A stretch of 42,226 bases of DNA from RGIG3009 sp045630285 (GTDB lineage: Bacteria > Bacillota > Clostridia > Oscillospirales > Acutalibacteraceae): contig JAZQSX010000040.1 of the NCBI GenBank assembly GCA_045630285.1, positions 1 through 42,226 of the forward strand, in the 5' to 3' direction. Shown here piece by piece: positions 6,631-14,746 of the stretch (the first letter of the stretch is position 1; every line of letters begins with the position of its first letter). The translations under genes were made by a program, and so were the position numbers. The notes below the pieces were generated by a model. That model was not told the origin of the DNA, made no database searches, and was given only the letters and a program-made list of their open reading frames with translations.

Positions 6631-8064
6631 TTAACATTCTTTGATCAAGCGGATGAAGAACTCGACGGAGCGGCACAGCGCATCCACACGAATACGTTCG
6701 TTATGGCCGTGGATCGTGGCACGCTCTTCGCTTGTCAGATCCATAGCGGAGAAGCGGTATACCTTATCCGAAATGCGCCCGTAGTGGCGGCTGTCGGAGC
6801 ACTGAACCATAAGGTAGGGCGATACGATACAGCCCTTCCAGGTGGAGGCGACTGCACGGGCGACCTTGTTCCAGCCTTCGCAGTCGGTGGTGGAAATGCG
6901 GCTGGGATTCATACCGTCAAGCGCCGTGATCTCCACCGTGTCGTCACCGACCGTCTTGCGCAGGTAGTCCAGTGCCGCATCGATCGAGTCGTACGGGTTG
7001 AGACGCATATTGGCGACCAGCTCGGCGTGCGGCGGGATGACGTTAGCGGCTTTGGAGCCGTTCATCTGCGTGAACGCCACGGTGGTGCGCATCAGTGCAT
7101 TGAGCTCGCCGCCGGATTTTTTGCACAGCATATTCAGCACCGGCTTGAACAGCCACAGGTTGGCAAAAATCATACGGAACACGAAGGAGGAGTGCCGTCC
7201 TAACGTGTCGAACATTTGCGCAACAGGCGGGGTGATGTGATACGGGAATGGGTGACGGAGCACCTTGCAGCACGCTTTGGCAAGGCGGTCGATCGGGGCG
7301 TTCGGCTTGGGTGCCGAAGCGTGGCCGCCCGTCGAGGTGGTGCGATACTGTGCGTTAAGCATCCCTTTTTCGGCGATACCGATGAGTCCGCAGGGAGCGG
7401 TGACACCGGGGAAGACGTTTTCTACAACGCCGCCGCCTTCGTCCACGACCATGGCGGGGGTGATGCCCCGTTCTTCAAACCAATCGACAATGTTGGCAGC
7501 GCCCTTGCCGTTGATTTCCTCACCGCCGGAAAATGCAAAATACACCGTGTTTTCCGGCTGAAAGCCCTGCGCAATGAGATGATCGGCGGCAAACAGAATG
7601 CCGTTGAAGGTGACCTTGGTATCCAACGTGCCACGCCCCCACAGAACGCCGTCCTCCAACAGGCCTTCAAATGGTGGCTTGTCCCAGCCTTCTTCCTCGA
7701 CGGGTACGACGTCGTAATGCGCCATCAGCACGGCGGGGTCGCCGGAGCACTTGCCCTGCCAACAAAACAGCAAGGCACGGTCGGGAAGCCGCTCAAACGA
7801 GCAGGTCGCAAATACGTGGGGATAGAGAGTCGGCAGCAAGCCGATGAGTTTTTCAAACTCGGCATCGTCCTCCAGCGTAGCGTCCCGATAGGAGACGGTT
7901 TTGCAGCGTACGAGTTGCCGCAGATTGTCGACGGCGGCGTCTTTATCAAAGACCACCTCACCGTCTTGCAACGGTTGGGACGGCTTGGGGGTGAAGCGCA
8001 GGGTGCGAATGAGCAGTACGGTAATGAACAGCAGCACGGCCGCTACGGGAATCAACCACCACAT
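6631..8064 (-). CDS. membrane-anchored M20 family metallopeptidase
   Basis: This 477-residue protein starts with a hydrophobic helix (about 3-20) and continues as an M20 di-zinc peptidase resembling the PM20D1/carboxypeptidase S branch. The metal and catalytic residues are visible: H116 and D118 (AHYDVVP), D148 (GRGTLDTK), E182-E183 (GGEEINGK), D208 (VDEGGG) and a late His in IHGHNER. Such enzymes cleave dipeptides or N-acyl amino acids. The ATG lies one base after the TAA of the upstream membrane-protein gene, so the two are coupled. The N-terminal helix suggests the enzyme is held at the membrane beside the two integral membrane partners, but which side of the membrane it faces cannot be read from sequence. 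Confidence 0.9.
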   Translation of the reverse strand: MWWLIPVAAVLLFITVLLIRTLRFTPKPSQPLQDGEVVFDKDAAVDNLRQLVRCKTVSYRDATLEDDAEFEKLIGLLPTLYPHVFATCSFERLPDRALLFCWQGKCSGDPAVLMAHYDVVPVEEEGWDKPPFEGLLEDGVLWGRGTLDTKVTFNGILFAADHLIAQGFQPENTVYFAFSGGEEINGKGAANIVDWFEERGITPAMVVDEGGGVVENVFPGVTAPCGLIGIAEKGMLNAQYRTTSTGGHASAPKPNAPIDRLAKACCKVLRHPFPYHITPPVAQMFDTLGRHSSFVFRMIFANLWLFKPVLNMLCKKSGGELNALMRTTVAFTQMNGSKAANVIPPHAELVANMRLNPYDSIDAALDYLRKTVGDDTVEITALDGMNPSRISTTDCEGWNKVARAVASTWKGCIVSPYLMVQCSDSRHYGRISDKVYRFSAMDLTSEERATIHGHNERIRVDALCRSVEFFIRLIKEC

Positions 8065-8065
8065 A

Positions 8066-8737
8066 TTACAACCAGCCCTTCTTGTACATCACACGTGCCA
8101 CGGCGACGGTGAAGATCACACCAACCGGCACCATGATGCCGACCGTACCGGCATTAAGGGCCGGAATCGAGATAAAGAGGATCAACATCAGCACGATCGG
8201 TGCGATGGAAAGCTTGAGGTTTTTGGAGATGAACACGACCGCCAGACCGCCAAACAAAGCGGGGAGGATCATATCAAAGGCGGGGGTGAGTGCCGGGTGA
8301 TCGAGGATCGGAGACAGCGGCACGATGCAGATCACGCCGATGATGATGACCAGCGTGGTCACAATGCTGGATACCGCAATTGCAATGGTGGAAATAACCT
8401 CGCCCTCCTCGCTGCTGGCCTTGACCTTGGCACGCTCCATAGCGTCGATCGCACAAGGCAGCTTCAGGTTGGAGATGTTACCGGTTACAAAAGACAGATA
8501 GGTACCGCCGGCGCCCAGCATCGGTACATAGGTGAAAATTTCCACGACACCGACTGCCCAGTACATGGGTGCGGTGGCGATCAGACCATCCGCCAGCACG
8601 TTCCACTGCGGCACGACACTGAAAATCAGCGAGACGGCGACGGGAAATGAGATGATGAGGATCGCAACGATGATACCCCACAGGCGACCGTCACGGTGGA
8701 CGCTGTCCATATATGAAAGAGCTTGTTTCTGTTTCAT
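8066..8737 (-). CDS. polytopic membrane protein, partner of DUF5058-like protein
   Basis: A 223-residue integral membrane protein with about five or six hydrophobic segments (near 15-38, 47-70, 108-135, 140-165 and 170-215). I do not recognise a named transporter family. The start used is ATG 8737, placed eight bases after AAGGAGG; a GTG nine bases upstream overlaps that ribosome site and is rejected. It is 13 bases from the DUF5058-like gene and one base from the M20 peptidase gene. The fixed pair of small membrane proteins plus a peptidase suggests a two-subunit permease for a peptide or amino-acid derivative. That function is inference. Confidence 0.8.
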   Translation of the reverse strand: MKQKQALSYMDSVHRDGRLWGIIVAILIISFPVAVSLIFSVVPQWNVLADGLIATAPMYWAVGVVEIFTYVPMLGAGGTYLSFVTGNISNLKLPCAIDAMERAKVKASSEEGEVISTIAIAVSSIVTTLVIIIGVICIVPLSPILDHPALTPAFDMILPALFGGLAVVFISKNLKLSIAPIVLMLILFISIPALNAGTVGIMVPVGVIFTVAVARVMYKKGWL

Positions 8738-8750
8738 GATCGACACCTCC

Positions 8751-9485
8751 TTAACCCAACCACGCCGTGAACGGAATGGCAGATGCCATACCCGAAATCA
8801 AGCTGGCGGGCAACGCATAATCTTCGAGCCAACGGGCGTTCAGCTTCTTGGATAACAGACCGCAGATCGCCATGACGACAGCGGAAACCGCCATAACACA
8901 AACGGGAATCAAGCCTGCTGTGCTGCCGGAGAACACGTCGCTGACGTCACAGAAGACATAGCCGAGGAATGCGGAGATCATACCGAGGAACATCGCATTG
9001 TTAAAGATCTCGCCCCATTTTTTGTCTTTCATACCGATCTTCGACATGCCGCTTTGCAGTTTTTTGGTTACAAACGGCACGAGGACCAGACCGGCGGCGA
9101 TGCCGAGGGTCATGACCCACAGCACGGTGACGTACAGAGAGGCATCGGTAATGGCGGCGCCGCTGGACACCTCTGCGGCGTTCAGCACGTTGGTGGCGGC
9201 GACGTTTTCGTAGGTGATAGAGCCGATGACCGACAGCCGCAGCCACGGCAGGGCAAGGCCCAGCGCCTTGGACAGTGCGACCACACCGATGAGAATGCCG
9301 ACGGCGGGGGCGACAGTAAAGACGGCTGCCGACGAGATGGTTTTCTTCACGATGGAGGAGGCGATGCCCAGCTGCTTTGCACGGCGGCACGCTTTGACCA
9401 GGAAGTATACCGATTGTCCGAGTACGACGGCGATGATGATCGCAACCAGCACGAACAAAATGGGATGATTAACGCTGAATTCCAA
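8751..9485 (-). CDS. DUF5058-like polytopic membrane protein
   Basis: A 244-residue membrane protein with about six hydrophobic segments that resembles the DUF5058 family (for example the N-terminal NHPILFVLV and the LPWLRLSVIG segments), whose function is unknown. It is first in a three-gene minus-strand operon with another small membrane protein and an M20 peptidase. The start codon is TTG at 9485; AGGAG nine bases upstream supports it, and there is no nearby in-frame ATG. The TTG may lower expression. Transport is the likeliest role given size and topology. Confidence 0.75.
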   Translation of the reverse strand: MEFSVNHPILFVLVAIIIAVVLGQSVYFLVKACRRAKQLGIASSIVKKTISSAAVFTVAPAVGILIGVVALSKALGLALPWLRLSVIGSITYENVAATNVLNAAEVSSGAAITDASLYVTVLWVMTLGIAAGLVLVPFVTKKLQSGMSKIGMKDKKWGEIFNNAMFLGMISAFLGYVFCDVSDVFSGSTAGLIPVCVMAVSAVVMAICGLLSKKLNARWLEDYALPASLISGMASAIPFTAWLG

Positions 9486-9503
9486 GCGGGATCACTCCTT
9501 TTT

Positions 9504-9531
9504 AGTATAACTACCTATTAAAATACCACAA
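9504..9531 (-). promoter_or_regulatory. possible promoter of the DUF5058/M20 operon
   Basis: On the minus strand TATACT (9504-9509) is preceded at 16 bases by TTGTGG (9526-9531). The -10 is good and the -35 is weak. No better candidate is present in the short intergenic region. Confidence 0.45.
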
Positions 9532-9549
9532 AAAAGCGTTTGATGCAAC

Positions 9550-9579
9550 AAAAAACGCACCGCACAGCGTGCGGTGCGT
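9550..9579 (-). terminator. intrinsic terminator of the ABC exporter gene
   Basis: A ten-pair stem (9555-9564 with 9570-9579) and five-base loop is followed on the minus strand by a run of T (A run at 9550-9555). It lies 22 bases beyond the stop codon of the ABC gene at 9602. Confidence 0.88.
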
Positions 9580-9601
9580 GAGAGCTACTTGTACGGGAGA
9601 G

Positions 9602-11356
9602 TTATTCGTACAAGCGGTAGAGGGAGGCGTAGGTGCCGTTCCGTGCCATTAGTTCTTTGTGCGAGCCCATTTCGGTGATGCCGTCACGGGTGATCACGGC
9701 GATTACGTCGGCATCACGGACGGTGGTGAGGCGGTGCGCTACGATGAAGGTGGTGCGGCCCTTTGCCAGGCGCTCCAGCGATTGCTGTACGAGCAGCTCG
9801 GATTCGTTGTCCAAGGCGCTGGTGGCTTCGTCGAGGATCAGCACCGGCGGGTCTTTTAAGAACACACGGGCGATAGAAATGCGCTGTTTTTGACCGCCCG
9901 AAAGCTTGACACCGCGTTCGCCGACATACGTATCGTATCCGTCGGGAAGCAGGGCGATGAACTCGTCTGCACCGGCGAGTCGGGCGGCTTCCTCGACCTC
10001 CTCACGGGTGGCACCCGGCTTGCCGTAGGCGATGTTTTCGTACACCGTTCCGGAGAAAAGGTATACGTCCTGCTGGACGACGCCGATCGCATTGCGCAGG
10101 GAGGCGAGAGACAGCTCACGTACGTCTACGCCGTCGAGAAGCACTGAGCCCTCAGCAATGTCATAAAAGCGGGGGACAAGGCCGCACAGCGTGGTTTTTC
10201 CACCGCCGGAGGGGCCGACTAAGGCAATTGTTTTTCCCGCTTCAACCTCCAGCGAGAGGTGGTGGAGCACGTTTTCGCCCGCCTCGTTATAGCGGAAGGT
10301 CACGTCACGGAAGGAGACGTTACCCTGTACGGTTGACAGCGTTTTGGCATCGGCGCAATCTTCAATATCCACCGGCGTGTCGAGGATTTCGGCAAAGCGC
10401 TCGATGCCGGTCATACCACGGAAAAACTGCTCCGAAAACTCAATGATACGCCGAACCGACGTCAGCAGAGTAGAGACGTACAGAAGATACGCTACCAGGT
10501 CGGCGGGGGTGATCTGTCCGTTGATCATAAAAAGGGCGCCCGCAACCACCACGGTGATATACATCAGTCCGTCGAACAAGCGGGTCACGCTGTTGAAGCC
10601 ACCCATAGCGTAGTAGATCTTCTTTTTAACGCTTAAAAACTTGCGGTTCCCCTGCTCAAACTTTTCCAGCTCCAGCGGCTCATTGGCAAAGGATTTGACC
10701 ACACGGATACCGAGTAGGCTGTCCTCCACCTGCGAGTTGATCTCGCCGATGACCACGCGGGAATCACGGAAGCCGTCCTTCATTCGACGGCGGAACGGGA
10801 TGCAGACGATCAACATTAGCGGCACGATCGCAAAGACGATCAGTGTCAGCCATACGTTGACCGTGCAAAGAATGATGAAGGCGGCGATGATTTTGATGCC
10901 GGCGATGAAGAACTCCTCGGGGCAGTGGTGGGCAAACTCGGTGACGTCAAACAGATCGTTGGTGATGCGGGACATCAGCGTGCCGACCTTGGTCTCGTCG
11001 TAGTAGGAGAAGGGCAGCTTCTGGAGATGACGGAACAGATCGCTGCGCATACGGGTCTCGATTCGAGTGCCCATGATATGTCCGACCGAGGTCATATAGT
11101 AGTTGGCGGCGGTGTCGATGATACGCAGTACAAGGTATATCACGCCGACGGTCAGGATCGACTGCACCGTCAGTGCGGAAATATCGGTCATTGCCTTATC
11201 GGTGATGAATCGGACGATCAGCGGCAGCACCAGTTCACATACGGTGGTGAGTGCGGCGCAGAACAGATCCAGGATGACCACGCCGATAAATTCCCGATAA
11301 TACGGTAAAAAACGGCGAATAAGCACTTTGTTGGACGTCTTTTTTTCAGCTTTCAT
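9602..11356 (-). CDS. ABC exporter (fused membrane and ATPase domains)
   Basis: A 584-residue half-transporter: six-helix type I exporter membrane domain (about 15-315) followed by an ATPase domain (about 340-584). Walker A is GPSGGGKT (381-388), the signature is LSGGQ (485-489), and Walker B ends LILDE (506-510). It would act as a homodimer, since no partner half-transporter gene is adjacent. This architecture covers lipid, drug and peptide exporters, and the substrate cannot be told from sequence; there is no N-terminal peptidase domain. The gene has its own promoter (TTGCAT-17-TAAAAT) and terminator, so it is monocistronic. The ribosome site is GAGGTG, eight bases before the ATG. Confidence 0.93.
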   Translation of the reverse strand: MKAEKKTSNKVLIRRFLPYYREFIGVVILDLFCAALTTVCELVLPLIVRFITDKAMTDISALTVQSILTVGVIYLVLRIIDTAANYYMTSVGHIMGTRIETRMRSDLFRHLQKLPFSYYDETKVGTLMSRITNDLFDVTEFAHHCPEEFFIAGIKIIAAFIILCTVNVWLTLIVFAIVPLMLIVCIPFRRRMKDGFRDSRVVIGEINSQVEDSLLGIRVVKSFANEPLELEKFEQGNRKFLSVKKKIYYAMGGFNSVTRLFDGLMYITVVVAGALFMINGQITPADLVAYLLYVSTLLTSVRRIIEFSEQFFRGMTGIERFAEILDTPVDIEDCADAKTLSTVQGNVSFRDVTFRYNEAGENVLHHLSLEVEAGKTIALVGPSGGGKTTLCGLVPRFYDIAEGSVLLDGVDVRELSLASLRNAIGVVQQDVYLFSGTVYENIAYGKPGATREEVEEAARLAGADEFIALLPDGYDTYVGERGVKLSGGQKQRISIARVFLKDPPVLILDEATSALDNESELLVQQSLERLAKGRTTFIVAHRLTTVRDADVIAVITRDGITEMGSHKELMARNGTYASLYRLYE

Positions 11357-11377
11357 CGTGAAAACACCTCACGCATA

Positions 11378-11406
11378 ATTTTACAGCACTTTGTAGGAAA
11401 ATGCAA
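11378..11406 (-). promoter_or_regulatory. sigma-A promoter of the ABC exporter gene
   Basis: On the minus strand TTGCAT (11401-11406) and TAAAAT (11378-11383) are 17 bases apart. It is divergent from, and nine bases away from, the promoter of the glycine riboswitch transcript. Confidence 0.75.
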
Positions 11407-11414
11407 TAAAAGTC

Positions 11415-11443
11415 TTGCGTTTTATAAAGGGAGGGTATATAAT
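11415..11443 (+). promoter_or_regulatory. sigma-A promoter of the glycine riboswitch transcript
   Basis: TTGCGT (11415-11420) and a perfect TATAAT (11438-11443) are 17 bases apart. Transcription would begin near 11450, about 25 bases before the first aptamer. Confidence 0.8.
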
Positions 11444-11473
11444 GTGAAACGACAACCGAATACGCCTATGCGA

Positions 11474-11642
11474 TGCTTGCAGGAAATGCGGAAAACCGCA
11501 ACCGAAGGAGCAACACTCTCAGGTGTCCGGAAACGGATGAGGACTGTAATGCAGATAGGACTTTGGAGACGCTCGGCGGGAAGCCGGGGGCCGAAGGGGC
11601 AAAGCGTGTGACAGCGTGAATCTCTCAGGCAAAAGGACAAAG
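11474..11642 (+). ncRNA. tandem glycine riboswitch (two aptamers)
   Basis: Two aptamers with the glycine (gcvT) riboswitch core are visible. Aptamer 1 spans 11474-11553: its P1 pairs 11474-11482 with 11544-11553 (one bulged T), and the core contains ACCGAAGGAGCAA, CTCTCAGG and GAGGAC. In it the usual short loop between CTCAGG and GGAC is lengthened by a small hairpin (TCCGGAAACGGA). Aptamer 2 spans 11561-11642: P1 pairs CTTTG with CAAAG, and the core has GCCGAAGGGGCAA, CTCTCAGGC and AAAAGGAC. The linker is seven bases. A terminator follows, so glycine binding probably controls transcription of the downstream symporter. Known riboswitches of this class upstream of such transporters exist; the direction of control cannot be seen directly. 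Confidence 0.93.
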
Positions 11643-11680
11643 GCAACACCGTCGGACAACCGACGTACTTTTGTGTTTTT

Positions 11681-11718
11681 GCGAACCGCGCTGTAACAGG
11701 GCGGTTCGCTGTTTTTTT
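11681..11718 (+). terminator. expression-platform terminator of the glycine riboswitch
   Basis: A nine-pair stem (11681-11689 with 11701-11709), extended inside by CTG/CAG, is followed by seven T at 11712-11718. The ribosome site of the symporter gene follows directly. A small hairpin at 11650-11665 (CGTCGG/CCGACG) lies between aptamer 2 and the terminator and may take part in switching. Confidence 0.88.
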
Positions 11719-11732
11719 GAGGAGGAAAAGAA

Positions 11733-13259
11733 ATGGAAGCAATTCTCAAGGCCATTGAGGACGTTAACGGCGTGTTGAACGACTTCATTTGGACGAAAAC
11801 GGGCGTGTGGCTGCTGGTGGCTGCCGGCGTGCTGCTGACACTGTGCACCAAGGTGTTCCAGATCTCTCACATCGGTCATTGGTTTAAGAACACGCTTGGC
11901 AGCTTGTTTAAGAGGGACGTTATCGGTCACACCAAGGAGAAGGGTGCGATTTCGCCGTTCCAGGCGCTGTGTACCGCCCTTGCCGCTACGATCGGTACCG
12001 GTAATATCGCCGGTGTCGCTGCGGCTATCGTCATCGGTGGCCCCGGTGCGGTGTTCTGGATGTGGGTCGCTGCTTTCTTCGGCATGATGACCAACTATTC
12101 CGAAAACGTGTTGGGTATGTACTACCGTCGTCGTAACGAAAAGGGCGAATGGTCCGGCGGTGCGATGTACTATCTGAAGGACGGCTTGGGCAAGAAGAAG
12201 GGGATGAAGATCGTCGGCTCGGTGCTGGCGGTGCTGTTCTGCATCTTCACGCTGCTGGCATCCTTCGGTATCGGCAGCATGGGTCAGGTCAACAAGATCG
12301 TGGCGAATGTCGTCCAAGCGTTTGATGTTCCATCGCTGTCCTCGGTGCAGGTGATGGACGGTGTCTCGCTGTACAGCGTTATCATCGGCGGCGTGATCAT
12401 GGTGCTGGCGGCGCTGATCGTGCTTGGCGGTTTGAAGCGTATTGCGGCTGCGGCGGAAAAGATCGTGCCGTTTATGGTGATCTTGTTCGTGGTTGGCAGC
12501 CTGATTGTTATCGGCATCAACTATGCCAATATTCTTCCTGCGTTTGGCGCAATCTTTAAGGGTGCCTTTAATCTGGAAGCCGGTTTGGGCGGCCTTATCG
12601 GCACGGCGATCGTGCAGGGCTTCAAGCGTGGCGTGTTCTCCAACGAAGCCGGTCTCGGTTCGTCGGTTATGGTACACTCCAATTCGAACATCAAAGAGCC
12701 TGTCAAGCAGGGTATGTGGGGCATCTTTGAGGTGTTTGCCGATACGATGATCGTTTGCACGATGACCGCATTGCTGGTGCTGACCTCCGGTGCCTATAAT
12801 CTGGAGACCGGTGCGCTGCTTGCGGGCTACAGCGATGCGACGCTGGTGGGCGGCGCATTCAACACGGTGTTCGACTTCGGCATCAATTTCGGTGAGAAAT
12901 TTATTGCCGTTGCGATGTTCCTGTTTGCCTTTACCACCGTTCTCGGCTGGTCGCATTACGGCTCCAAGGCATGGGAATATCTGTTCGGCGCCAAGAGCAC
13001 GTTTGTGTTCAAGCTGATCCATATTTGCACCATTATGCTCGGCGCGGTCATGACCTCGTCGCTGGCGTGGGATGTGTCGGATACCTTCAACGGTCTGATG
13101 ATGATCCCCAACTTGATCGGTGTGGTGGCACTGTTCCCGCTGGTTATGAAGATCACCAACAACTATATTGACCGAAACCTCAAGGGCAAGGCGACGGAGG
13201 CAATGCTCTCCTACCAGAAGGCCCAGGAGGAAGCTCAAAAAGAGACCGTCGAAGTGTAA
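11733..13259 (+). CDS. alanine/glycine:cation symporter (AGCS family)
   Basis: A 508-residue polytopic transporter with about ten or eleven membrane helices that imports alanine or glycine with Na+ or H+. The family signature is clear in GTGNIAGVAAAI (about 88-99), and NEAGLGSS and the paired Trp/Gly-rich helices also match. The ribosome site GAGGAGG is eight bases before the ATG. Its own tandem glycine riboswitch and terminator lie directly upstream, pointing to glycine as a physiological substrate. The gene is monocistronic and ends in a strong bidirectional terminator. Confidence 0.95.
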   Translation: MEAILKAIEDVNGVLNDFIWTKTGVWLLVAAGVLLTLCTKVFQISHIGHWFKNTLGSLFKRDVIGHTKEKGAISPFQALCTALAATIGTGNIAGVAAAIVIGGPGAVFWMWVAAFFGMMTNYSENVLGMYYRRRNEKGEWSGGAMYYLKDGLGKKKGMKIVGSVLAVLFCIFTLLASFGIGSMGQVNKIVANVVQAFDVPSLSSVQVMDGVSLYSVIIGGVIMVLAALIVLGGLKRIAAAAEKIVPFMVILFVVGSLIVIGINYANILPAFGAIFKGAFNLEAGLGGLIGTAIVQGFKRGVFSNEAGLGSSVMVHSNSNIKEPVKQGMWGIFEVFADTMIVCTMTALLVLTSGAYNLETGALLAGYSDATLVGGAFNTVFDFGINFGEKFIAVAMFLFAFTTVLGWSHYGSKAWEYLFGAKSTFVFKLIHICTIMLGAVMTSSLAWDVSDTFNGLMMIPNLIGVVALFPLVMKITNNYIDRNLKGKATEAMLSYQKAQEEAQKETVEV

Positions 13260-13281
13260 TCACGGCTGACGTTCAACTTAT

Positions 13282-13322
13282 AAAACGCCCCGACAGTTCC
13301 TCGCTTCTGTCGGGGCGTTTTG
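13282..13322. terminator. bidirectional terminator between symporter and radC
   Basis: A 15-pair stem (13282-13296 with 13307-13321) has A/T runs at its base, giving T4 tails in both directions. It separates two convergent genes. Confidence 0.92.
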
Positions 13323-13327
13323 TCATT

Positions 13328-14050
13328 TTATTCTTGGGAAGCCAAGCGGCTGACGAGATCGGAAAAGAGCGGGGCGTAGTGCGGGGTCTGCCGCATCGAG
13401 ACGTAGGAGTTTTGAGCAAATATCATGTGATCCAGTACGCCGACCTCCACGATTTTGAGGGCGTCGATAATGTGTCTCGTGGCGGTAAGATCGGCGCCGG
13501 AGGGTGTGGTGTTGCCAGCGGGATGATTGTGCGCAAGCACTACCCGAGTGGCTTGGTAACGCACCGCCTGCTCCACGATCTCGCGCAGGCTGGTTTCGGC
13601 ACTTACCAGCGTGCCGGTGCTCAAAATCGGCGCTCCCAACAGCTCCATACGATTGTTGAGACAGACGAGCACGGTAATCTCGTTCTGTACGCCTCGGAAC
13701 ATTGGCTGAAGGTAGGCAGCAATATCGTTCAAAGAGGAGAACGAGGTAATGTTTGCCTGCAGCTCCTGCTCGTAGCGTCGGGGGAACTCGCCGCACAGCT
13801 TGATCAGCGTTGCCGTGTGCTCCGAAACACCCTTAATCTTACAGAGGTCCTCGATCGATGCATTGAATACGGCGGGCAGGCTGCCAAAGGTGTTGAGCAA
13901 TTTATGGGCCAGCGGGTTAGTATCTTTACGGGGAATGGAAAAGAACAGCAACAGCTCCAATACCTGGTGCGATTCAAAAGAATCCAGCCCGTGCTTGAGA
14001 AAGCGAGTTTTCAAACGGTCCCGATGACCGTCGTGGATGTTTGATGCCAT
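13328..14050 (-). CDS. radC: RadC-like JAB/MPN domain protein
   Basis: A 240-residue protein with a helix-hairpin-helix region (about 50-85) and a C-terminal JAMM metalloprotease-like domain. The zinc motif HxHx10D is complete (H174, H176, D187 in AHNHPAGN and SGAD). RadC proteins were named for DNA repair, but that role is doubtful and the function is unsettled. The ATG at 14050 follows GGAGGGG and lies just after a TATAAT. A longer frame reaching 14263 would add 71 mostly hydrophobic and basic residues but has no ribosome site and would start upstream of the promoter. Monocistronic. Confidence 0.9.
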   Translation of the reverse strand: MASNIHDGHRDRLKTRFLKHGLDSFESHQVLELLLFFSIPRKDTNPLAHKLLNTFGSLPAVFNASIEDLCKIKGVSEHTATLIKLCGEFPRRYEQELQANITSFSSLNDIAAYLQPMFRGVQNEITVLVCLNNRMELLGAPILSTGTLVSAETSLREIVEQAVRYQATRVVLAHNHPAGNTTPSGADLTATRHIIDALKIVEVGVLDHMIFAQNSYVSMRQTPHYAPLFSDLVSRLASQE

Positions 14051-14071
14051 AGTACCCCTCCGTTCATAGGC

Positions 14072-14100
14072 ATTATACCAAAGATTGCGCCTGTTGAAAA
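14072..14100 (-). promoter_or_regulatory. sigma-A promoter of radC
   Basis: On the minus strand TTTTCA (14095-14100) and perfect TATAAT (14072-14077) are 17 bases apart. The resulting leader is only about 15 bases, just enough for GGAGGGG. Confidence 0.75.
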
Positions 14101-14228
14101 GGTGTTTTCGCAAAATTCGACAAGAAGCAAAAAGTGAAATGAAAAACGAGAAACAGAGAAAATAGGAGAGAAAAGGAGAGAAAATGAGAGAATGAGGGAT
14201 ATAAATTAAAAAATCCGCAAAATTACCC

Positions 14229-14257
14229 TTGACAGCCGTAAATGGGTGTGCTATGAT
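14229..14257 (+). promoter_or_regulatory. sigma-A promoter of rplM-rpsI
   Basis: A consensus TTGACA (14229-14234) and TATGAT (14252-14257) are 17 bases apart. Immediately upstream is a purine-rich tract (about 14122-14200) that may act as an A-rich UP-like or bendable element. Confidence 0.88.
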
Positions 14258-14300
14258 AGGCAAGCTGTGAAAAAGACATTAAAAACAGGAGGTTTTCACC

Positions 14301-14729
14301 ATGTCCACCTATATGGCAAAAGCCGGTCAGGTCGAGCGTAAATGGTACGTGATCGACGCTGCCGGAAAGCCGCTGGGCCGTGTGGCCGCTCAGGCCGCCG
14401 TGTTGCTCCGCGGTAAGCATAAGCCCACCTACACTCCTCACGTGGATTGCGGTGATCATGTGATCATCATCAACTGCGCCGAGGCTGTTCTGACCGGTAA
14501 GAAGGCCGAACAGAAGACCTGGTATCGTCACACCGGTTGGATCGGTAACCTGAAGGCTACCAAGTATTCCACCTTGATGGCTCAGCGCCCCGAGAAGGCG
14601 ATGGAGCTGGCGGTGAACGGCATGATCCCGAACAACACGTTGGGTCGTCAGGCCAGCGCACGTCTTCGTGTGTTTGCCGGTGCGCAGCATGACCATGCCG
14701 CACAGAAGCCCGAAGCGTTTGAGTTTTAA
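14301..14729 (+). CDS. rplM: 50S ribosomal protein L13
   Basis: This 142-residue protein binds 23S rRNA early in large-subunit assembly. Family hallmarks include WYVIDA near the start, LGRVA(A), LRGKHKPTYTPH and the C-terminal segment with PNNTLGRQ. Length is normal. The ribosome site AGGAGG lies eight to ten bases before the ATG. It is the first gene of the usual rplM-rpsI pair; rpsI starts 17 bases later, with its ribosome site right after the rplM stop. Confidence 0.98.
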   Translation: MSTYMAKAGQVERKWYVIDAAGKPLGRVAAQAAVLLRGKHKPTYTPHVDCGDHVIIINCAEAVLTGKKAEQKTWYRHTGWIGNLKATKYSTLMAQRPEKAMELAVNGMIPNNTLGRQASARLRVFAGAQHDHAAQKPEAFEF

Positions 14730-14746
14730 TGAAGGAGGCTGTTCAC

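Noticed and set aside
11625..13238. A 537-codon minus-strand frame across the glycine/alanine symporter
   Set aside because: It is an antisense shadow with low-complexity His/Arg/Gln composition and no ribosome site; the plus strand carries a well-conserved transporter with a riboswitch.
14051..14263. An N-terminal extension of the RadC-like protein (71 residues, hydrophobic and basic)
   Set aside because: It would start upstream of the TATAAT promoter and lacks a ribosome site, whereas ATG 14050 has GGAGGGG and the normal family start.
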